The notes under the pieces: model-generated
The model's database searches: none
Told to the model about the DNA's origin: nothing
The model's input: only the letters and a program-made list of their open reading frames with translations
From: Caldilinea sp.
GTDB lineage: Bacteria; Chloroflexota; Anaerolineae; Caldilineales; Caldilineaceae
Reading direction: 5' to 3'
Length of the DNA stretch: 9,173 bases
Assembly: GCA_025055055.1 (NCBI GenBank)
Contig: JANWYX010000317.1
Coordinates: forward strand, 1-9,173
Program-made: the position numbers and the translations under genes
Shown: positions 1 to 9,173 of the stretch, piece by piece
Layout: every line of letters begins with the position of its first letter
Position numbering within the stretch: the stretch's first letter is position 1

Positions 1-300
1 TTGCACCTGCAGATCCGCCGGATAGGTCACGGTGACCGCTTCGCCCGCCGTCGGACTCTGCACTTTGCTCACACGCCCAAAGCCGTCGTAGCTCGTCACC
101 GTCTTGGGGTGGTGGAAATGCTGCCCCCGATAGGGCGTCCCACCCGCTAGGCGTAGTCCACCGCCCCATCGTGCGCACCCCTGTGGACCAGCGCATCCGC
201 CGTCTGCACCTGCAGCAGTTGACCAAGCCCGTTGTAAAAACCTAGCCACAACGAGCAGGCTCGCCGGCCTCGCACATGCAGCAGCCACAGCAGGCTCCGG
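1..300 (-). pseudogene. RHS/YD-repeat protein remnant, 5'-truncated and frameshifted, cut by left edge
   Basis: RHS/YD-repeat proteins are long secreted or surface proteins built of tyrosine-aspartate repeats, often toxin carriers or wall-associated. Two YD-type units can be read on the minus strand. In one frame (about 250 down to 150) the translation includes FYNGLGQLLQVQTADA and ends at an in-frame TAG (147-149). The similarity resumes in another frame from about 157 down to base 1, with TVTSYDGFGRVSKVQSP and then TVTYPADLQVQ. The spacing between the units fits one original coding sequence broken by an indel near 147-160. No start codon or N-terminal region lies upstream before the GNAT gene, so the 5' part is missing. 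The right boundary is approximate, because similarity fades above about 290. A sequencing indel could mimic the frameshift, but it would not explain the missing 5' end. Confidence 0.62.
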
Positions 301-470
301 GCTCGGCGTCCAGAACGAGGGAGGGATGAATCGTATAGAGTCTTCTCGGGTCGGATGGTCTAGAAGAGCGATGAATTCAACTTGAATCTACAGCTTATAG
401 GCGTTTTTTGTAATTTTTATCCCAATTCTTTCTGTCTTGCATGACGAAGTCCCGACGAAATAAGCGGTGA
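301..470. other. Short gene-free gap between RHS remnant and GNAT gene
   Basis: No convincing coding sequence is seen here. The right half (about 370-480) is clearly A+T-richer than its surroundings, with runs such as GTTTTTTGTAATTTTTAT on the plus strand. It includes a 13-base palindrome (ATTCAACTTGAAT, 375-387) with a single central base. On the minus strand this is the region just after the GNAT stop codon, so transcription may end here, but I found no strong GC stem followed by a T run. Confidence 0.4.
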
Positions 471-1373
471 TTAAAAAGAGATGGCGGGATCAAGTATCGA
501 CGGCTCGAACGTAAAAACTGCGAACGATTCGCCTGTGGGGCGAAAGCCGAACGCATGATAAATGTCTTTGGCGCGTTGATTACCGGCCTGGGTGTTGAGG
601 AGGGCGCGCGTGCACCCATGGCGTTGCGCTTGCAACAACGCCGCACCGAAAAGGGCGCGGCCGATTCCCCAACCTCGCCAGTCGGGATGCACTGCCAGTC
701 GCACCAACAGGCAGGTCTCCTCCAAAAATTGAAAGGCCATGTACCCGACAAGTTGATCGTTCACCTGTGCAATCAACACTGGACCTGTGTTCAGGGCGTC
801 TTGCATCTGACGGCGAGAATAGCGCCAGAGCGGTTCAAACGCACAGGCGTCTAGCGTTGTCAGGGCGTCCAGCTCTGTCGCTGCGGCCGGACGAATGAGA
901 CACGCTGCGGTGACGTCGAACTGCGGCCCCTGTCGCCTCTGCAGATTTTCGAGGGAGAAAAACTCGACACGCTCGGCCTGCGCCATGCCAGCGCTACGCA
1001 GGGCGCGATCGAGCCAGCTTTGTCGACTGTAAGCAATGATTGTATAGGGCTGATGCTTCTCCAGCATACGAGCCAACTTGCACAACAACACGCGTAGCGC
1101 TTCGGTGGGTGAGACATGACGGTGAAAAGCCATCCCCTGCAAATAGACGCGTTGTAGCGCCGAACCACCCGTCGGCGCAGGTGTTTCCTCGAAGGTGAAG
1201 ATCAACAGAGCAAGCAGCGCGTCCTCTGCATTGCGCTCCACCACCAGGCAGCGCTGCTCCTGAATCGCAAGCTCAATGTGATCAAAAGCCAGATCGACCT
1301 GTTGACGCGTAGCCTCGAGCAGCAGACGATGTACAGGCCCGACATCTTTCCGATCGGCGATTCGCGCCTGCAT
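471..1373 (-). CDS. GNAT-family N-acetyltransferase
   Basis: Predicted 300-residue cytoplasmic acyl-CoA-dependent acetyltransferase; the substrate is unknown. The C-terminal half (about 159-290) is a recognisable GNAT fold. Motif A is LVRLAVHPDWRGWGIGRALF (223-242), with the R-G-W-G-I-G pyrophosphate-binding loop at 233-238. It is followed by the late N-x-x-A-x-x-x-Y-x-x-x-G-F segment (265-277) typical of RimI-like enzymes. The N-terminal half (1-150) has mixed alpha/beta character but no clear acetyl-CoA loop, so it may be a degenerate second GNAT domain. The ATG at 1371-1373 is chosen because an AAAGG ribosome-binding site sits 7 nt upstream. An in-frame ATG 32 codons further up would give an arginine-rich extension across the likely promoter. 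The gene is divergent from the large regulator. RimI, RimJ or antibiotic acetylation cannot be distinguished from sequence alone. Confidence 0.85.
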   Translation of the reverse strand: MQARIADRKDVGPVHRLLLEATRQQVDLAFDHIELAIQEQRCLVVERNAEDALLALLIFTFEETPAPTGGSALQRVYLQGMAFHRHVSPTEALRVLLCKLARMLEKHQPYTIIAYSRQSWLDRALRSAGMAQAERVEFFSLENLQRRQGPQFDVTAACLIRPAAATELDALTTLDACAFEPLWRYSRRQMQDALNTGPVLIAQVNDQLVGYMAFQFLEETCLLVRLAVHPDWRGWGIGRALFGAALLQAQRHGCTRALLNTQAGNQRAKDIYHAFGFRPTGESFAVFTFEPSILDPAISF

Positions 1374-1380
1374 AGCGCCG

Positions 1381-1384
1381 CCTT
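1381..1384 (-). promoter_or_regulatory. Ribosome-binding site of the GNAT gene
   Basis: On the minus strand AAAGG, within GGAGAAAGGCGG, precedes the ATG at 1373-1371 by 7 nt. This spacing favours this start over the in-frame ATG further upstream at 1469. Confidence 0.5.
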
Positions 1385-1429
1385 TCTCCGTGTCTGTCAC
1401 GATGACCTCTACACAACTTCTGGTCAAAC

Positions 1430-1438
1430 AATCTATCA
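1430..1438 (-). promoter_or_regulatory. Candidate extended -10 promoter for the GNAT gene
   Basis: Reading the minus strand, TG-A-TAGATT forms an extended -10 element. Transcription would start near 1423, leaving a leader of about 50 nt. No good -35 hexamer is seen at the right distance, which is tolerated for extended -10 promoters. This is a pattern match only. Confidence 0.3.
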
Positions 1439-1505
1439 CGAGTTTACGCCATGGGCGTCGTCGGCGCAATGCATCGGTGTGTTGATTCTATTCTGTTATC
1501 CGAGG

Positions 1506-1576
1506 GACGATGGATTGGGACGATATAGGGGAGACGATATAGATAGGGGAGACGATATAGGTGAGACGCGCTATAG
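1506..1576. repeat. Imperfect five-unit tandem repeat, core GACGATATAG
   Basis: Units start at 1506, 1519, 1533, 1551 and 1565. The three central units carry the exact 10-mer GACGATATAG and end in GGGGA, GGGGA and GGTGA. The middle unit is 18 nt instead of 14 because ATAG is duplicated. The outer units are degenerate (GACGATGGATTGG and GACGCGCTATAG). The array lies in non-coding DNA between two divergent genes. It could be an iterated binding site for a DNA-binding protein, or simply slipped-strand expansion; sequence alone does not decide. Confidence 0.7.
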
Positions 1577-1631
1577 CTTAGCCAAACCGAGGAACCCATG
1601 GAGGCCTCATCCCTTTTCTCGCAAAATCAAA

Positions 1632-1657
1632 GATCGGCGCCGGGGGATGCGCCGATC
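1632..1657. other. Perfect 9-bp inverted repeat (hairpin)
   Basis: GATCGGCGC (1632-1640) pairs perfectly with GCGCCGATC (1649-1657) across an 8-nt loop, CGGGGGAT. On the minus strand the stem is followed at once by the T-rich TTTGATTTTG, which resembles an intrinsic terminator for a leftward transcript. On the plus strand only a short TTTT follows after 8 bases. It lies upstream of the candidate promoter of the large regulator, so it is not in that mRNA leader. It could stop leftward read-through or be a protein-binding dyad. Confidence 0.5.
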
Positions 1658-1798
1658 CGCATGCCTTTTGGGGAGTCGGAAAATCCACTTGTCGTCCCAA
1701 ACAGCACTGCGGGAATGTCTGTTCTTACTCTAGCAGATTCACGTCAATAGATCGTCAAAAACAGATCTGGCCGACAGACGTTCCGTATCGTTGAACGT

Positions 1799-1828
1799 TT
1801 GGCAAGGAGCTCTCGGCGCTGATAGAAT
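1799..1828 (+). promoter_or_regulatory. Candidate sigma70-type promoter of the BTAD-STAND-WD40 gene
   Basis: TTGGCA (1799-1804) and TAGAAT (1823-1828) are separated by 18 bases, and TG at 1820-1821 makes the -10 extended. Transcription would begin near 1835, giving a leader of about 30 nt. No Shine-Dalgarno sequence is visible before the ATG at 1865 (the preceding bases are GGCGATAAATTTCC), so initiation may be weak or leader-independent. Confidence 0.45.
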
Positions 1829-1864
1829 CGACTTGCAGCTATCGGTCGACGGCGATAAATTTCC

Positions 1865-6322
<4,458 letters not shown>

Positions 6323-6374
6323 GAGACGTTGCCTATGTGTCGCCCGGCGCATTTCTCGCTTGACCGCCACTGCG

Positions 6375-6383
6375 TGATATAAT
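6375..6383 (+). promoter_or_regulatory. Candidate extended -10 promoter of the DedA-family gene
   Basis: TG-A-TATAAT is a consensus extended -10 in the 132-nt gap after the large regulator. The TTGACC at 6360-6365 is only 12 nt upstream, too close to act as its -35. The predicted start near 6390 leaves a leader of about 65 nt. This suggests the DedA gene can be transcribed independently of the gene before it. Confidence 0.45.
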
Positions 6384-6395
6384 TCACAAAGTTAA

Positions 6396-6417
6396 GCATC
6401 GCCTCAGGGCTGGATGC
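6396..6417 (+). other. Stem-loop in the DedA leader, or weak terminator of the preceding gene
   Basis: GCATCGCC (6396-6403) can pair with GGC (6408-6410) and GATGC (6413-6417), giving 8 bp with a TCAG loop and a 2-nt bulge on the 3' side. It is followed by CTCTTTC rather than a real T run, so it is a poor terminator. If the extended -10 promoter just upstream is used, this hairpin would sit near the 5' end of the DedA mRNA. Confidence 0.25.
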
Positions 6418-6454
6418 CTCTTTCAATCATCCTCCCCTTCAAACGAAGAAATTT

Positions 6455-7084
6455 ATGGAACTCTGGGAAGAATTGTGGAACGCCTTGCGCACAAGCCGGC
6501 TCCCCGATCTGGGAGGCTGGAGCTACTTCATCCTGTTCGTATTGATCTTCGTCGAAGGCCCGGCGATCACGATGGCGGCCGGTGCCCTGGCGGGAGCCGA
6601 GGTGCTGCGCTTTGATTGGGTGTTTGTGGTGGCGGTCATCGGCAACACGGTTGCCGACTACACCTGGTATCTGCTCGGCTATTTCGGCCTCTATCACTCG
6701 TTGCCCGCCCTCTCTCGGCTGCGCTGGGTGCAGCAGAACGAGGTGGCAATCCAACATCTCACCCAAAACATTCACCGTCAGGCGATCCGATTGTTTATTT
6801 TGACCAAAGCCTCGTTTGGGTTGATGTCGATTCCGGTTCTAATGGCTGCGGGCGCGGCTCGGGTGCCCTGGTGGCGCTTGTTTGTCGTCAGCGCAATCTT
6901 TGAACCGATCTGGAACGCTGCGTTGATTCTGGCCGGCTACCTGCTGGGGGACTATATCTCTCACCTCGAGCGTGGGCTGCGCATCTTCGCATTGATTGCC
7001 AGCATTCTGCTCTTCCTCCTGCTGGCGCACATTTATCGAGGGGTGTTTCGGCGCGTTACCGGTATGGATAAGTTGCTGGAATAA
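6455..7084 (+). CDS. DedA/VTT-family integral membrane protein
   Basis: A 209-residue protein with the hydrophobic pattern of the DedA (SNARE-associated, VTT) family. Members are inner-membrane proteins linked to lipid scrambling, undecaprenyl-phosphate recycling and proton-motive-force homeostasis. The re-entrant region shows VEGPAITMAAGALAG (33-47), with the family acidic residue at E34. It is followed by GNTVADYTWYLLGYFG (63-78), the usual G-x-x-x-x-D-x-x-x-Y-x-x-G segment. The second half (111-165) has AAGAARVPWWRLF (131-143) and a GYLLG helix end (161-165). The normal R-F-I-P-G-x-R signature is replaced by RLFILTK (112-118). This keeps the spacing of the two basic residues but swaps Arg for Lys and loses Pro-Gly. 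A last hydrophobic helix covers about 174-195. Length is typical. The start ATG has only a weak purine-rich GAAGAAA before it. The substrate of this member is unknown. Confidence 0.85.
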   Translation: MELWEELWNALRTSRLPDLGGWSYFILFVLIFVEGPAITMAAGALAGAEVLRFDWVFVVAVIGNTVADYTWYLLGYFGLYHSLPALSRLRWVQQNEVAIQHLTQNIHRQAIRLFILTKASFGLMSIPVLMAAGAARVPWWRLFVVSAIFEPIWNAALILAGYLLGDYISHLERGLRIFALIASILLFLLLAHIYRGVFRRVTGMDKLLE

Positions 7085-7126
7085 ATTTGCGCCGAGCAGA
7101 AAACGGCGATGTCGGATCGGTGAGCC
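7085..7126. other. Convergent gap between DedA and solute-binding protein genes
   Basis: Only 42 nt separate the two converging stop codons. A 5-bp inverted repeat (CGCCG 7090-7094, CGGCG 7104-7108) with a 9-nt loop is present but lacks a good T run on either strand. It is at best a weak bidirectional terminator. Confidence 0.3.
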
Positions 7127-8412
7127 CTATTCGCGATGTGAGAAAAACTCTGCACTGCGCGCCGTTGCCGCCTCAATGGCTTCATCGAGCGAAATCTGCC
7201 CATAAAACGCCTGTTTTAGCTCCGCGTCTACGGCAGCCTCGACGTCGGCCCAGGTGGCGAGGGCGGGGAACGCGCGCAGTGTAGGAATGGCGTCGAGAAA
7301 GATGCGGCTGTTGCGCGGCTTTGCCTGCGGATCGAGAAACGCCGGATCTTGCGCCAGATCGATGCGCGAGGGGATCGTGCGGCCGCTGCGCGCCAGGATC
7401 GTCTGCCCTGCGCGCGTGTTGGCGAACTCGACGAACCGCCATGCAGCCTCCCGATGGGGGCTGGCGGCGGCGATGCAGAACGCATCGGAATGCAGGATGC
7501 TCGCCCGCTCTTTCCCTTGGGGAAGGGGAGCTGCGTCCCAGTCGAACGCTTCAATGCGACGAAATTCCGGCACGACCCGCCGACTTTCCATCAACATGGC
7601 AAGACGGCCGTTCAGAAAGCGGCTCAGGCTGCTCTCGGCAGCCTCGGCCACTGCGTCCGGAACCACTTGATGGGCGCTCTGCAAGCCGATGAACCACGCC
7701 AGCGCCTCTCGGCTCGCCGGTTCAGAGAGTGCCAACGTCGTCGGCGCCGTCGGGTCGTCTACGATCTCGCCGCCGTTCATCCAGATGAAAGGAGCGGCGC
7801 GCACCAGCGTGGGTTCGATCCCCAAACCGTATTGGTCGATGACGCCGTCGCCGTTCAAGTCACGGGTCAGCATTTGTGCAATGGTCACAAAGTCATCCCA
7901 GCGCCAGTCGTTCGTCGGATAGGACAGACCCGCCGCATCGAACAAGTCTTTGTTGTAATAGATCACCGGACTAGACATGTTCTGCGGCATGCACATCAAT
8001 TCTCCGCGCCAGGTGAAGGCGGCAAGCGCCTGCGGATAGAAGTCCTCTCGACGCAGGACGTCGCTCTGCGCCAGCAGAGCGTCGATCGGCGCAATGGCGT
8101 TGCGCGCGACAAACGGGCCGTAGCGCCGATAGTTGATCAGAAAAATGTCCGGAGGTGTCCCGGCTGCAAAATCGGCGGTGAGCCGCCGTCGAAAGTCGCC
8201 TTGCCCCGGAATATTCAGCAGATCGACCCGAATCTCCGGAACTTCTGCCATGAAATGCTCGACCAGCGTGCGATAGGCATCCTCGTCGGCCGGGTCGCCG
8301 GAGATGAGAAAGGTCACCGACGTCTGTTCGGGCGCACGCCCAGAAGAAGGCTCCAAGGCAACACAAGCCGCCGACAACAGCAAAACGATTCCTAACACGT
8401 CGACGATCCGGA

Positions 8413-8416
<4 letters not shown>
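7127..8416 (-). CDS. Extracellular solute-binding protein of a carbohydrate (CUT1-type) ABC transporter
   Basis: A 429-residue family 1 (MalE-like) solute-binding protein that would capture a sugar or related solute outside the membrane for the adjacent permease. The N-terminus has a hydrophobic segment (about 7-17) ending in LSAAC with Cys18, a candidate lipidation site. Position -3 of this lipobox is Ser rather than the usual Leu, Val or Ile, and Asp6 interrupts the signal region. Family hallmarks are visible: GTPPDIFLIN (86-95), VIYYNKDLFDAAGL (151-164), the acidic loop DLNGDGVIDQYG (186-197) that resembles a calcium-binding loop, WMNGGEIVDD (212-221) and FLNGRLAM (267-274). Length is normal. 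The start is set by a strong AGGAGG 4 nt upstream and by the ATGA overlap with the permease stop codon. The substrate cannot be read from sequence. Confidence 0.92.

Positions 8417-9173
<757 letters not shown>

Larger units (their letters stand above)
1374..1864. other. Divergent intergenic region without a gene
   Basis: These 491 bases separate two divergently transcribed genes. Short open frames cross it, but none has a ribosome-binding site or resembles a known protein. It contains candidate promoters for both neighbours, an imperfect tandem repeat at 1506-1576, an 8-bp palindrome GAGGCCTC (1601-1608) and a perfect 9-bp inverted repeat at 1632-1657. The stretch from about 1660 to 1790 shows nothing I can interpret. 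The length is large for a simple double promoter and leaves room for operators. Confidence 0.5.

Noticed and set aside
1374..1469. An upstream in-frame ATG for the GNAT gene adding 32 residues (MRRRR start)
   Set aside because: The extension is not GNAT-like, crosses the candidate extended -10, and lacks a ribosome-binding site, whereas the ATG at 1373 has AAAGG 7 nt upstream.
1482..1491. TAGAATCAAC on the minus strand, similar to the regulator's -10 region, as a further GNAT promoter
   Set aside because: No -35 at a suitable distance and no TG extension in the right register, so the match is probably chance.
1506..1576. The tandem repeat as a CRISPR array
   Set aside because: Units of 14-18 bases abut each other with no unique spacers, and no cas gene is in the window.
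1278..1733. A 151-codon plus-strand open frame crossing the tandem repeat
   Set aside because: It is half antisense to the GNAT gene and half a translation of the repeat and hairpin. No start signal or protein similarity is visible.
7090..7108. Inverted repeat between the convergent stops as a strong terminator
   Set aside because: Only 5 bp of stem with a 9-nt loop and no T run. Kept only as a weak possibility in the gap entry.
7349..8395. A 348-codon open frame on the plus strand, antisense to the solute-binding protein gene
   Set aside because: It lies wholly opposite a well-supported gene, its product is Arg/His-rich and low in recognisable folds, and it has no ribosome-binding site. 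This is a GC-rich shadow frame.

Overview
The window looks like chromosomal DNA of a GC-rich bacterium, most likely a filamentous member of the Chloroflexota (Caldilinea-type). This is an inference from gene content: a very large BTAD regulator fused to a STAND NTPase and WD40 repeats, a carbohydrate ABC transporter of the CUT1 class, and a decayed RHS/YD-repeat gene. I see no ribosomal or tRNA gene, and no CRISPR array, transposase or phage gene.

Layout from left to right. (1) Positions 1 to about 300, minus strand: a 5'-truncated, frameshifted remnant of an RHS/YD-repeat gene that runs off the left edge. (2) About 300-470: a short A+T-richer gap with no gene. (3) 471-1373, minus: a 300-residue GNAT acetyltransferase. 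(4) 1374-1864: a 491-base divergent intergenic region. It holds a candidate promoter for each flanking gene, a five-unit imperfect tandem repeat (1506-1576) and a perfect 9-bp inverted repeat (1632-1657). (5) 1865-6322, plus: a 1485-residue protein that dominates the window. Its order is winged helix, BTAD, nSTAND1-type NTPase, coiled coil, one membrane helix, about 14 WD40 blades and a Cys/Trp tail. (6) 6455-7084, plus: a DedA/VTT-family membrane protein with its own extended -10 promoter. (7) 7127-9173, minus and convergent with the DedA gene: the 3' end of a carbohydrate ABC-transporter operon, with a MalG-like permease (cut by the right edge) overlapping by 4 nt an extracellular solute-binding protein.

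How the genes work together. The ABC genes form a clear translationally coupled transport unit that binds a sugar or sugar-like solute outside the membrane and passes it through it. The big regulator probably links a sensed signal (WD40 propellers) to ATP-dependent switching (STAND) and to transcription (winged helix plus BTAD). Its predicted topology, with the DNA-binding end inside and the propellers outside, would make it a membrane-bound one-component transcription factor. Nothing in the sequence proves that it controls the neighbouring genes. The repeat array between it and the GNAT gene is the best candidate for a local operator.
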